Positions 45,541 through 55,985 of a stretch of 64,000 nt of DNA are shown here, piece by piece; the stretch's first letter is position 1, and each line of letters begins with the position of its first letter. The position numbers and the translations under genes were made by a program. Origin of the DNA: Pleurodeles waltl (Eukaryota; Chordata; Amphibia; Caudata; Salamandridae). The stretch is from NCBI RefSeq assembly GCF_031143425.1, contig NC_090441.1:221894928-221958927 (forward strand), written 5' to 3'. The notes below the pieces were generated by a model. It was given only the letters and a program-made list of their open reading frames with translations, did no database searches and was not told the origin of the DNA.

Positions 45541-46279
45541 TCACGCACATTAAACTGACATCTGGGAAAAAAGTAAAAATGAAAAAAAAACAAAAAGTGA
45601 TAGGCCTCTTCTATCAATGTTTCTAGAAAATGGCTTTTCAAAGTGGAAGAGAAGGGACACACTGGCTGCAGAAAAAGGCCACACTGGCACATGGCCACCA
45701 AGGATGAAGGAATGGACAACAGAGAACACATGCAGGCCTTTTGCAAAAGCAATGCACACCGACTACAAAATGGCTGCCGGCACATGGTCACCAAGGTGTC
45801 AGAGTCACCAGATCCTCGGGGTCTGTACACGTTCCCAACACTTCCACCACAAGACAGCTCCAATAATCTAGTTAGATTTGTCTCAGAGTCTAAGAGAGTA
45901 CAAGTGGGGAAAATGGGATTAGGAAGGGAACAGCTGGGAAGGAGACCTGTAGGAAGCAAAAGGTTAAAACACACAAACATCAAAATAATCGCTCACAAAA
46001 TCAGTATTATGCTATGACTCTAAGCATTGTCATTCTGAATACATGAACAGCCTAAGAATAAATCTTAGAATGACTAGGCTTTTAGATGACTGAATACCTG
46101 TGGGAGAAAACAAGATGGGTTAGATAAAACTTTCAGATTCAAGTACTTTATTTAGCATGAGAATCAGGAAACAATCTGAGTAATTTCTGAACCATCCTAT
46201 GAATCTTACTTTAAGAATACATCTCAGGAACACACAGCATTACATCTAGAACTCTGGTCTTTTTTGTATTCTCTCAAAA
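45541..46279. other. unclassified region, related to 47340-47640
   Basis: AAAATGGCTGCCGGCACATGG (45765) and surrounding words resemble AAAATGGCCACCCTGACACATGG (47488), suggesting two diverged copies of one sequence about 1.7 kb apart, perhaps LTR or UTR repeats. On the minus strand AATAAA lies at 46147-46152. No coding region is supported. Confidence 0.35.
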
Positions 46280-46890
46280 CATTGGAATATGAATTGCGCA
46301 CATTGCAGGTTTTCATATAAGTATTAAACACCATAGAAGGACTGTGCACCAAGAATAACACAACGTAGATTCAAGGAATAAATCACGCGACTTGTTAACT
46401 TGAAAGCTATCGAGTAAAATGCCTTAGAATGGTAGCGCACAGTAAATAACATTAATTAAGCATGAGGAAAGAATTGTGCGTCTTGCCAATTCGAATGCAA
46501 CCATGTAACTGCCAAAAAAAGGTAGCACACTATGAACAACATGAATTAAACACAAGGAAGGAATCGTGCGTCTTGCCGATTCGAATGCCACCATGTAACT
46601 GCCAAGGAATGGAGCGCACAATGAATATCAAAGGTTAAATCACTAGGAAGCGAATCGCGCGTCTTGCCAATTCGAACACCACCATAAAACTGCCAAGGAA
46701 TGGTAGCGTACAATGAATCACATGAATTAATCACAAGGAAAGAATTGCGCATCTTGCCGATTCGAATGCCACCATGAAACTGCCAAGGAAATGGTAGCGC
46801 ACAATGAGTATGATGAATTAAGCACAAAGAAAGAACCGCGCATCTTGCCGATTCGGATGCCAGCATGCAAATGTCATGAAAAGTCCAAAT
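46280..46890. repeat. tandem array, 90-91-bp unit
   Basis: The word GAAT(T/C)G(T/C)GC(G/A)TCTTGCC starts units at 46471, 46561, 46652, 46742 and 46833, a regular 90-91-bp spacing. Two more diverged units precede these (about 46287 and 46380). Each unit includes ATTCGAATGCCACCATG and CTGCCAAGGAATGGTAGCGCAC. It lies downstream of a TATA box on the minus strand. Confidence 0.8.
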
Positions 46891-47140
46891 GCACATTCAC
46901 ACACGCAAGAGCAAATTATTTAGCAAGAAGAATTAGGCCTAAGAATTCGAGCGTCATTGATACAGAGTCGGGGGCCGAGCCCGACCTCCATCTTACTGCC
47001 CTGATCAAGAGTCAGTCTGCCGAGTGAAACGGCGAGGCCTGGAAAATTAAAGTAGGCCACCGGAACAGGAGCTTGGGAAGTTGCTGCTGCTCTGCACCGG
47101 GACCTCTGAATAGTGAACACGTAGAACTGGGCTGGCTCCC

Positions 47141-47147
47141 TTTTATA
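47141..47147 (-). promoter_or_regulatory. candidate TATA box
   Basis: Minus-strand CTCTATAAAAGGGAGCCAGC is a textbook TATA box in a GC-rich setting. About 250-850 bp downstream lies the 90-bp tandem array, and an AATAAA is found 1 kb downstream (46147-46152). This may be the LTR or promoter of an unrecognised element. No start site or coding frame confirms it. Confidence 0.4.
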
Positions 47148-47833
47148 GAGATTTTGGCCCAGCCCACAACCACACCCAGGCATGCTGCAGGGAAAGCTTC
47201 TAGAAGGCACTGGAAAGGGACGACACCCTGACTCACTCTGAAAGCCTGCAGCAATACATTGCAAATGAACAGTATTTATAAGCACCTTAAGAATGAGTCT
47301 TCAGGATTGAAATCTGCAATGCAAAAGGTTAAACAATAACTTATCAGCACAATGCATAAATTATATTATCTTGAGAGTGTTGGGTTTTTGCATTCTAGTC
47401 TGTCCTGGTGTTGACACAAGGGCAATGGCACAAACAACAAAGAGTACACGCAGGTCTATGTCAAAAAGCATACTCACTACACAAACCAAAATGGCCACCC
47501 TGACACATGGCATGGAGACCAAAGACAACATTGTGACCTGTGGCAAAAACACGTGCACACTGGCCACACAAAAAAATGGCCACCTGGCCAGCAAAGAAAG
47601 AAGGCGTGGTAAACAAAGAAGAAAATGGTATCATTAATTCAGTAATGTCAAAAACAAACATTATCTGTCAGCTTTGAAAATTGGCCAACCACAAACATCT
47701 CAAGGCATCAAAAATTAACCCACCAAAATACTAAAACTCTTTACAGAAAGCATTAAGTACAAAAAAACACATCTTGCATTTAATCCAAGGCAATCGGTCA
47801 ATCAATAGATGTTTAAAAGAAATAAAAGACATA
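47148..47833. other. unclassified region upstream of the TATA box
   Basis: Contains repeated AAAATGGCCAC words (about 47488 and 47573). No gene or element ends are supported. Confidence 0.3.
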
Positions 47834-48522
47834 GGGCCAGATGTAGAAAGCTTTTTGCATGACGCAAACTGCGAAAATCGCAGTTTGCGCCAAGCAAAAA
47901 GCCTTTTGCGATGCTCATTCACAAATTGCGAGTTGGTACCAACTCGCAATTTGTGAATGCGACTCACAAATAGGAAGGGGTGTTCCCTTCCTATTTGCGA
48001 CTCGCATCGCTATTCAGAGTTGCTTTGTGACCGTGAATGCGGTCGTAAACCAACTTGCAGTTACCACCAGTGTCACACTGGTGGTAACTCATTCGCAAAA
48101 GGGAATGTCGACAATAATATTTTTTCAGAGCAGGCAGTGGTCCTATGGACCACTGCCTACTCTGAAAAAAATGAAACCAAATGGTTTCGGTATTTTTTTC
48201 ATTTTGCAACTCGTTTTCCTTTAAGGAAAACGGGCTGCAAAAAGAAGAAAAAAAAAACTGCTTTATTTACAAAGCAGTCACAGACATGGATCTCTGCTGA
48301 CTACAGCAGGCCACCATCCCTGTGAGTGCAGGGACTCGCTATGGGGTCGCAAAATGCGATCCACCTCATGAATATTGATGAGGTGGGTCTTTGCGACCCC
48401 ATAGCGAGTCGCAGAAGGTGTCTGAGACACCATTCTGCATCCGTTTTTGCGACTTGCAAATTGCGAGTCACTCAGACTCGCAATTTGCAAGTCGCAAAAA
48501 CGGATTTTGGTACATCTGGCCC
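47834..48522. mobile_element. hairpin-chain MITE, 689 bp, TSD ATA
   Basis: The ends GGGCCAGATGTA and TACATCTGGCCC are perfect inverted repeats, flanked by ATA at 47831-47833 and 48523-48525. The interior is a run of near-perfect hairpins: 47864-47888, a 42-bp perfect palindrome at 47917-47958, 48060-48088 (13-bp stem), 48126-48164, 48329-48411, and 48441-48503 (28-bp perfect stem, 7-base loop). No transposase is encoded. Stem sequences are unrelated to those of the GC-rich element at 31552-32130, but the architecture is the same. Confidence 0.85.
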
Positions 48523-48525
48523 ATA

Positions 48526-49921
48526 AACACTTGTATAAAATATACCCAAGGCCTCATTTACAGGTATTGACATATCTCTGAGTTATGGTAGTGATGTGTC
48601 AAAAACGATTTGCCACATCAAAACAGTTTACCATGGATGCGTTGTATTTACAATATGGCGCTCAATGGTGTTGAGTCTCAGGATGCATCAGAAATACTGA
48701 CACATCTGAGGGAACGATACCGCAAGGCATCCTCATAAAAACTAATGCATTGCTGAAGTTGATATCAGAACTGTTGTAACTTCACCAATGCGTCAAAAAT
48801 AGAAGTGATGCATCAGTACAGATTGACGCATTCAGCCTAATGTTTGAGGAACAATGTAAAGACTGTAAAATGTTGGAATGCCATCATTTACACTAGGTCC
48901 TGCATGTAAGAGGTAATGTATGAAGTATGGCTAGGTCTCACATTACAGTGGGCATAATCTACGTATGTATGCAGGGACCTGAGTATGTGTGACATAGTGA
49001 GTGACAGTGTAACGCACATGAAAATAAGTATATGTTGGAATGTGTAGTGGAGATACATGTTTCATATTTCTGATGTGTGGACTTACCTGCTGTCCTCTAG
49101 GGTATGCAGACCTAGACATGAGGACCCATTCCTCCTTAGAGAAGTGACACTCGTGGCCTGTTCCTTTCCTGGCCTGTTCCTTACAAAAAGTACACAACGT
49201 CACATTGTCCTACTGCAGTAGATGGTGGGATGCTATGATCCCAGGTTGGTTAAGGGGTCCCACAGGAGTTTCATATGTGTAGACCTACTACAACCAATGG
49301 GGAGGTACACAACAGACATCTTCCAGATTTTTTTAAAGCCACTGCTTGAGTCCCTGCACCTGGGTTTTGGTGGCGTAGGAATTCTGACACAGTGCAAGCT
49401 ATGTGTGACGCATCTTGAAGAAGCATCAAATGGGGAAAATGTTGTAAATACCACTGCGTCAGTTGTAAATAGCTTTTTCCGACTGAACACCCACTCTGCA
49501 TTCATTAAATATTATGTGATGCAGTAGGATCCTGCACAGGTTTTGTCCGACATAGGGACAGAAAAATTGAAACATTTGGTCAACTGCGTCACGTTGCAAA
49601 TATGGAGACAGAACTGTGCCTCTGCTTCATCAAAAAAAAGACACACCAGTGGTGCAAGCTCCTTGACCATAAGCCACCTAATGTCTAGTAATGATAGCTG
49701 GTTGGCTGTGGCCTGCGGCTTGGGCAGGCTAGGCCCGACAGTAAAATGAAGAAAAAAGCAGAGGAAAATTCCCCAAAAAAGATAAAGAAAATAGAGAATA
49801 AGCACTTTAAATGTTTTGAAACCAGGGCCCAGCTCACACGAACCTGTTCAAACTTTTTCCCTTCGAAAAAGACTAAAAGAATAATTGTAAAATAAGCCAC
49901 TTTTGCAACTTGAGGCCATTC
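48526..49921. other. anonymous DNA
   Basis: 48550-48900 has words typical of the MITEs here but no ends. On the minus strand a short frame ends near 49093 at CAG followed by GTAAGT, a perfect splice-donor consensus, but no partner exon is evident. The right edge is the sense 3' end of LTR copy H. Confidence 0.35.
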
Positions 49922-52862
49922 TGTAGGAGGCTGGCCTGGCTTGTAGTGGGTACCAGAGGTACTTACACCTTGTGCCAGGTCCAGTTATCCCTTATTAGTG
50001 TAGAAGTGGTGTTTCTAGCAGCTAAGGCTGATAGAAGGTAGCTATGGCAAAGCAGCTTAGGCTGAACTAGGAGACATGTAAAGCTCCTACTATACCACTG
50101 GTGTCATATGCACAATATCATAAGAAAACACAATACACAGAATTACTTTTATTTTCATGACAATATGCCAAAAGTATATCAGTGAGTACCCTCGGTATGA
50201 GGATAAGTTATATACACAAGATATATGTACAAAGCCCAAACTTAGGTAAGTAATAGCAAGAAAAGTATTGCAAACAGTGTAGAATTGCAATGGTTTGCAA
50301 CAGGAGCACATAGGTATAGGGGCAACAAAAACCATATACTCCAAAAGTGGAATGCGAACCACAAATGGACCCCAAACCTATATGAGCTTGTAGAGGGTCG
50401 CTGGGACTGTAAGAAAACAGTGAGGGTTAGAAAAATAGCCCACCCCAAGACCCTGAAAGGTAGGTGTAAAGTGCACCTACTACCCCCAGAGAGCACAGAA
50501 GTCGTGATAGGGGGATTCTGCAGGAAGAACAAACCCCAGCAACCAACAACAGTGGATTTCTGGACCTGAGTACCTGAAGAACAAAGGGACCAAGTACAAT
50601 AGTTGCAACAGTGTAGAGAGTGGGCAGGAGCCCAGGAAATGCCAGCTGAGGGTGCAAGGAAGCTGCTACCGGATGGAAGAAGCTTGGAGTTTTGCAAGAA
50701 AGAAGAGAGCTAGGGACTTCTCCTTTGGAAGACGGATGTCCCACGTTGCGACAAAGCTTGCAGAGGTGTTCCATGCAGAAAGACCGCAAAAAAGCCTTTC
50801 TAGCTGCAAGGGTCGCGGTAGAGGTTTTTGGGTGCTGCTGTGGCCTAGGAGGGACCAGGATGTCACCAATTGGAGGAGGAGACAGAAGCAGGCAGCACCC
50901 GCAGAAGTACCTGAACAGGCACTTAGAAGGAAAGTGAACCGGAGTCCACACAAAGTCACAAAAGGGAGTCCCAGAACGCCGGAGGACAACTCAGAGGGTT
51001 GTGCACTGCAGGTTAGAGTGTCGGGGACCCAGGCTTGGGTGTGCACAAGGAAATCCTGGAAGAATGCACAGGAGCCGGAGCAGCTACAAATCACGTGGTA
51101 TCCAGCAATGCAGTCTAGCGTGGAGAGGCACGGACTTACCTCCACCCAACTTGGATTGAAGAGTCACTGGACTGTGGGAGTCACTTGGACAGAGTTGCTG
51201 AGTTCCAGGGACCACGCTCGTCAGGATGAGAGGGGACCCAGAGGACCAGTGTTGCAGTCTTTTGGTGCCTGCGTTAGCAGGGGGAAGATTCCGTCGACCC
51301 ACAGGGGATTTCTTCAGAGCTCCTGGTGCAGTGTGAAGGCAGGCTACCCCCGAGCATGCACCACCTAGAAACAGTCAAGAAAGCCGGCAGGATGAGGCGA
51401 TACAAGATTGCTAGTAGTCATCTTGCTACTTTGTTGCGGTTTTGCAGGCGTCCTGAGCAGTCAGCGGTCTATCCTTTGGTAGAAGGTGAAGAGGGAGATG
51501 CAGAGGAACTCTGATGAGCTCTTGCATTCGTTCTCTGAAGAATTCCCCAAAGCAGAGACCCTAAATAGCCAAAAAAAGGAGGTTTGGCAACCAAGGAAGG
51601 AGAATTCGCTACCAAGAGAGGTAAGAGCCCATCAGAAGGAGTCTCTGACATCACCTGCTGGCACTGGCCACTCAGAGCAGTCCAGTGTGCCCCCAGCACC
51701 TCTAAATCCAAGATGGCAAGGGTCTGGGACACACTGGAGGAGCTCTGGGCACCTCCCCTGGGAGGTGCAGGTCAGGGGAGTGGTCACTCCCCTTTCCTTT
51801 GTCCAGTTTCGCGCCAGAGCAGGGCTGGAGGATCCCTGAAATGGTGTAGACTGGCTTTTGCAAAGATGGGCACCATCTGTGCCCATCAAAGCATTTCCAG
51901 AGGCTGGGGGAGGCTACTCCTCCCCAGTCTTCACATCTATTTCCAAAGGGAGAGGGTGTGACACCCTCTCGCAGAGGAAATCCTTTGTTCTGCCTTCCTG
52001 GGCCAGGGCTGCCTGGACCCCAGGAGGGCAGAAACCTGTCTGAGGAGTTGGCAGCAGCTGCAGTGGAGGCCCCGGAAAGGCAGTTTGGCAGTACCCGGGT
52101 TCTATGCTAGAGACCCGGGGGATCATGGAATTGTCCCCCCAATGCCAGAATGGCATTGGGGGGACAATTCCATGATCTTAGACATGTTACATGGCCATGT
52201 TCGGAGTTACCATTGTGACGCTGTACATAGGTAGTGACCTATGTACAGTTCACGGGTGTATTTGTGTCCCTGCACTCACAAAGTCCGGGGAATTTGCCCT
52301 GAACAATGTGGGGGCACCTTGGCTAGTGCCAGGGTGCCCACACACTAAGTAACTTTGCACCCAACCTTCACCAGGTGAAGGTTAGACATATAGGTGACTT
52401 ATAAGTTACTTAAGTGCAGTGAAAATGGCTGTGAAATAATGTGTGCATTATTTCACTCAGGCTGCACTGGCAGGCCTGTGTAAGAATTGTCAGAGCTCCC
52501 TATGGGTGGCAAAAGAAATGCTGCAGCCCATAGGGATCTCCTGGAACCACAATACCCTGGGTACCTCTGTACCATATACTAGGGAATTTTAAGGGTGTTC
52601 CAGTATGCCAATGTGAATTGGTGAAATTGGTCACTAGCCTGTTAGTGACAATTTGGAAAGAAATGAGAGAGCATAACCACTGAGGTTCTGGATAGCAGAG
52701 CCTCAGTGAGACAGTTAGTCATAACACAGGTAACACATTCAGGGCACACTTATAAGCACTGGGGCCCTGGCTGGCAGGGTCCCAGTGACACATACAACTA
52801 AAACAACATATATACAGTGAAAAATGGGGGTAACATGCCAGGCAAGATTGTACTTTCCTACA
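49922..52862 (-). mobile_element. 3' LTR (copy H)
   Basis: Bounded by TGTAGGAGG and TTTCCTACA, a 6-bp terminal inverted repeat. It abuts the polypurine tract at 52863, so it is the 3' LTR of the minus-strand element. It contains the perfect palindrome at 52121-52177 and long antisense frames at 50652-51368 and 51584-51961. Variant words (AGCTTGTAGAGGGTC at about 50385) group it with copy E rather than with the 5' LTR. Confidence 0.9.
52121..52177. repeat. 57-bp perfect palindrome in LTR H
   Basis: A 27-bp stem, starting GATCATGGAATTGTCCCCCC, closes around a 3-base GAA loop. Equivalent but imperfect structures lie in copies E (about 34907-34961), D (about 31328-31382) and I (about 60332-60391). 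Copy A has only the outer 14-bp stem (18140-18171). It sits about 700 nt from the sense 5' end of the LTR, probably in U3 or R. Confidence 0.85.
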
Positions 52863-52885
52863 CAACCCCCCCCCCCCAAACCAAG
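52863..52885 (-). promoter_or_regulatory. polypurine tract
   Basis: In element sense the sequence CCTTGGTTTG is followed by a run of 12 G (plus-strand C at 52866-52877) and TTG, directly before the 3' LTR. Polypurine tracts in this position prime plus-strand DNA synthesis. The long G homopolymer may have grown after insertion. Confidence 0.65.
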
Positions 52886-52895
52886 GACAATAAGA

Positions 52896-54152
52896 CTAGT
52901 CATTACCTGATGGGTCTTCATTGTATAAGTGGAAATATCTGGAGAGTCCATCTGCATTGGAGTGGGTACTGCCAGGTCTATGTTCCACTGTATAGTCCAT
53001 TCCCTGTAGGGATATGGACCACCTCAACAATTTAGGATTTTCACCTTTCATTTGTTTTAGCCAAAGTAGAGGTTTGTGGTCTGTCTGAATAATGAAGTGA
53101 GTGCCAAACAGGTTTGGCCTCAACGTCTTCAGTGCCCAGACCACAGCAAAGGCATCCCTCTCTATGGCAGACCAACACTTTTCTCTAGGGGTCAACCTCC
53201 TGCTGATAAAAGCAACAGGTTGATCCTGGCCCTCAGAATTAAGTAGTGATAAGACTGCCCCTACCCCAAATTCAGATGCATCAGTCTGGACAATGAATTT
53301 TTGGGAGTAACAGGGGCTTTTCAGGACAGGTGCAGAGCACATGGCCTGCTTCAGCTCCTCAAAAGCTTTCTGACAGTTTGTTGTCCATAATACCTTCTTA
53401 GGCATTTTCTTGGATGTGAGGTCATTAAGAGGGGCTGCAATGGAGCCATAGTTCTTTATGAACCTCCTATAGTACCCAGTGAGGCCTAAAAAGGCTCTCA
53501 CTTGAGTCTGAGTAGTAGGGGGAAACCAATCTATAATAGTTTGGATTTTCCCCTGAAGTGGTGCAATCTGTTCTCCACCTACCAGGTGTCCCAGATAAAC
53601 CACCTTCCCGTGCCCTATCTGGCACTTTGAAGCCTTGATAGTGAGGCCTGCCTTTTGCGGGGCCTCTAAAACTTTCCATAGGTGGACTAGGTGATCATCC
53701 CAGCTGGAGCTAAAGACAGCTATATCGTCCAGATATGCTGCACTAAAAGCTTCCAGCCCTTGCAGGACTTTGTTCACCAACCTTTGAAAAGTGGCAGGTG
53801 CATTTTTCAATCCAAAAGGCATTACTGTGGATTGGTAATGGCCTCCAATGGTTGAAAATGCAGTTTTTGCTTTTGCACCTTCTGATAACTTGATCTGCCA
53901 ATGCCCTGCAGTCAAATCAAAAGTGCTTAGATATTTGGCAGATGCCAGTGTATTTATTAGCTCATCTGCCCTGGGTATAGGGTGAGCATCAGTTTTGGTT
54001 ACCTGGTTGAGACCTCTGTAGTCAACACAAAACCGCATTTCCTTCTTTCCATCTTTGGAATGAGGTTTTGCTACAAGTACCACAGGAGAGGCCCATGGAC
54101 TTTCAGAGTGTTCAGAGTGCTCAACCACTCCCAGTTCAAGCATTTTCTGCAC
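52896..54152 (-). CDS. pol: reverse transcriptase-RNase H of the Gmr1-like element
   Basis: This 418-codon open frame is the best preserved part of pol. RT motifs in order: SPWASPVVLVAKP (residues 18-30), FCVDYRGLNQ (41-50), motif A LSTFDLTAGHWQI (75-87), MPFGLKNAPATFQ (111-123) and the catalytic YLDD (140-143), with YLGHLV and LGLTGYYRRFI beyond. RNase H follows with IVQTDASEFGVGAVLS, an ERDAFAVVWAL helix and IQTDHKPLLWL. The frame ends 34 bp before the 3' LTR and leaves no room for an integrase, which instead lies upstream. The catalytic aspartates of RT are intact. The true start of RT is upstream in another frame (54561-54181), joined by a frame shift near 54165, so the ATG at 54152 is not the native start. 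Confidence 0.85.
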   Translation of the reverse strand: MQKMLELGVVEHSEHSESPWASPVVLVAKPHSKDGKKEMRFCVDYRGLNQVTKTDAHPIPRADELINTLASAKYLSTFDLTAGHWQIKLSEGAKAKTAFSTIGGHYQSTVMPFGLKNAPATFQRLVNKVLQGLEAFSAAYLDDIAVFSSSWDDHLVHLWKVLEAPQKAGLTIKASKCQIGHGKVVYLGHLVGGEQIAPLQGKIQTIIDWFPPTTQTQVRAFLGLTGYYRRFIKNYGSIAAPLNDLTSKKMPKKVLWTTNCQKAFEELKQAMCSAPVLKSPCYSQKFIVQTDASEFGVGAVLSLLNSEGQDQPVAFISRRLTPREKCWSAIERDAFAVVWALKTLRPNLFGTHFIIQTDHKPLLWLKQMKGENPKLLRWSISLQGMDYTVEHRPGSTHSNADGLSRYFHLYNEDPSGND

Positions 54153-54180
54153 TTCTTGTTTTATGCAGTCTCTGACATGG

Positions 54181-54561
54181 TCACCAAGAAGTGGTACCTG
54201 GCACAGTAGAGAAGAGTTCAGAAAACTGACCCAGGAGATTTATGCAGTGGTCTTTCTGCTCAGCAGTAAGACAATCTGCTAGTACTACACCTTCCACTAG
54301 AGCATCTTGTTCTGTGGAAGAGAAGAGATCAGGGAGAGGGTCACTCTCTTCTTCCTGTCCCTCATCAGTTGCCATGAGCAGGGTGAGATCAACCCTGTCA
54401 TAGTAGGGTTTCAGGCGATTGACATGGAGCACTCTAAGGGGACTCCTGGCAGTGCCTAAGTCAACTAAGTAGGTGACTTCACCCTTTTTCTCAACAATTG
54501 TGTGGGGTCCACTCCATTTGTCTTGGAGTGCTCTTGGGGCCACAGGCTCCAAGACCCACAC
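54181..54561 (-). pseudogene. pol: integrase C-terminal domain and RT lead-in
   Basis: The first 55 or so residues contain DKWSGPHTIVEKKGEVTYLV and a following LHVNRLKPYY, the small beta-barrel (GPF/Y-like) C-terminal domain of Ty3/gypsy integrases. An acidic linker follows, then LLGQFSELFSTVPG, the usual lead-in to gypsy RT. A TAG at about 54563-54585 separates it from the upstream part, and a frame shift near 54165 separates it from the RT frame. Direct continuity of the integrase C-terminus into the RT lead-in is strong evidence for the integrase-first order. Confidence 0.8.
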
Positions 54562-54585
54562 TTTCTGCCCTGGTTGGTACTGAAC

Positions 54586-54810
54586 CTAAACAGCCTTCTG
54601 GTCATGCCATTGCTTCTGGAGCTCTTGGCTGGCCTGAAGGTTTTTACTGTCCTTTTTCATGTACTCAGCCGTCCTAGATCTGAGGCCAAGTACATAGTCC
54701 ACTATGTCTTGCTTTGGAGCTTTTAAAGGTTGTTCCCAACCCTCCTTAACAAGTGTTAGAGGACCTCTCACAGGGTGTCCAAATAGGAGTTCAAAGGGGC
54801 TGAAGCCCAC
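54586..54810 (-). pseudogene. pol: integrase, post-core segment
   Basis: GFSPFELLFGHPVRGPL is the conserved helix after the catalytic core of gypsy integrases, followed by a charged helix and QKQWHDQKAV. The frame stops at a TAG at 54586. It overlaps the end of the core frame with a one-base shift near 54800. Confidence 0.75.
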
Positions 54811-55405
54811 TCCTTTTTGGGGTACCTCCCTGTAAGCAAAAAGGAGGCAAGGTAATAGGATATCCCATCTCCTGCGGAGTTTTTTCAGGGAGTCCCATAA
54901 TCATGCCTTTGAGAGTTTTGTTAAATCTCTCCACCAGTCCATTTGTTTGTGGATGATAGGGTGTAGTGAACTTGTATGTCACACCACACTCCTTCCACAC
55001 GGCCTTTAAGTAAGCAGACATGAAATTGCTTCCCCTGTCTGATACCACCTCTTTTGGGAAGCCCACCCTGGAAAAGATTCCCAGGAGGACCTTTGCCACT
55101 GCAGGAGCTGTAGTGGTCCTTAGAAGAATTGCTTCAGGATATCTGGTGGCATGGTCCACTACCACCAAGATAAACCTATTGCCTGAAGCAGTAGGAGGGT
55201 CAAGGGGGCCGACTATGTCAACCCCTACCCTTTCAAAGGGAACCCCAACCACAGGCAGTGGAATAAGGGGTGCCTTTGGAGTGCCACCTGTCTTGCCACT
55301 GGTTTGACAGGTTTCACAGGACTTACAAAATTCCTTTGTGTCCTCTGACATTCTAGGCCAATGAAACAAGGGAACAAGCCTGTCCCAAGTTTTCATTTGC
55401 CCCAA
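54791..55405 (-). pseudogene. pol: integrase zinc-binding and catalytic core
   Basis: The frame begins inside an HHCC zinc-binding domain (H..FHWPRM...CKSCETCQ; the first histidine is just upstream of the ATG used). It continues through the DDE core: first Asp in VDIVGPL, second in VSDRGSNF, and Glu in NGLVERFNKTLKG. The spacing between the second Asp and the Glu is 35 residues, the classic D,35E. The enzyme inserts the DNA copy into the host genome. A frame shift near 55410 cuts it from its upstream part and another near 54800 from its C-terminus. All three catalytic residues are present. Confidence 0.85.
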
Positions 55406-55622
55406 ATGTCCAGCTAACTCCTAGAGTTAGGAGGAACTTTCTGTACTCCTGAGGAATCACCAATCTCCTGGCAGCTCCAGGTTTTGGATCCCTTGCTTTA
55501 GTGTACAAGAGGTTGTCCTCCCAGTAAACTCTGTGAGAGTCACTGACATCCCCATTTGCTTGTTTGACAGCTTGCTACCTTAGACCCTCTAGTGTGGGAC
55601 AGGTCTGCTGTGCCACACTCAG
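55406..55622 (-). pseudogene. pol: broken pol linker to integrase
   Basis: Out-of-frame translation shows a plausible continuation (RVYWEDNLLYT, PQEYRKFLLTL) typical of the segment before the integrase zinc finger. It is interrupted by TAG codons near 55623 and 55578 and by a shift near 55410. Confidence 0.6.
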
Positions 55623-55985
55623 CTACTCCCTGGCAGGCCCCCCTTCACCCAAAAGCTCAGCAGTGTCTGCTTCCAGCTCCTCTGGTGTAGGTTCTGCACA
55701 GGGTGGAAATTCTTCTTCTTCAGAAGTAGAATCCACTGTAGAGGGAGGGATAGTAGGTAGTGATTTACCTTTACTAACCCTAGCTTTAGGGAGCACTTGG
55801 TCCATTCTTCCAGGATCCAAGTCACCTTGTCCTTTTTGCTTTTTGGCCTGAGCCCTGGTCAAAGCAAAAATATGCCCTGGAATGCCCAGCATTGCTGCAT
55901 GAGCCTCCAACTCCACTTCTGCCCAAGCTGATGTCTCTAAATCATTCCCTAATAGACAGTCTACAGGTAAATCTGAGGCAACCAC
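55623..55985 (-). pseudogene. pol: pol segment after protease
   Basis: The first residues (DLPVDCLLGNDL) match the end of a retropepsin fold, where gypsy proteases have a LLG-D/N motif. The remainder is an acidic linker (TSEEEEFPPC). It is out of frame with the preceding protease part, and a run of 13 C on the plus strand (56006-56018) lies at the junction. A length change of that run would explain the break, whether biological or an assembly error. Confidence 0.7.

Noticed and set aside
46280..46890. CRISPR-like array
   Set aside because: The 90-bp units repeat along their full length with no unique spacers; it is a plain tandem repeat in eukaryotic DNA.
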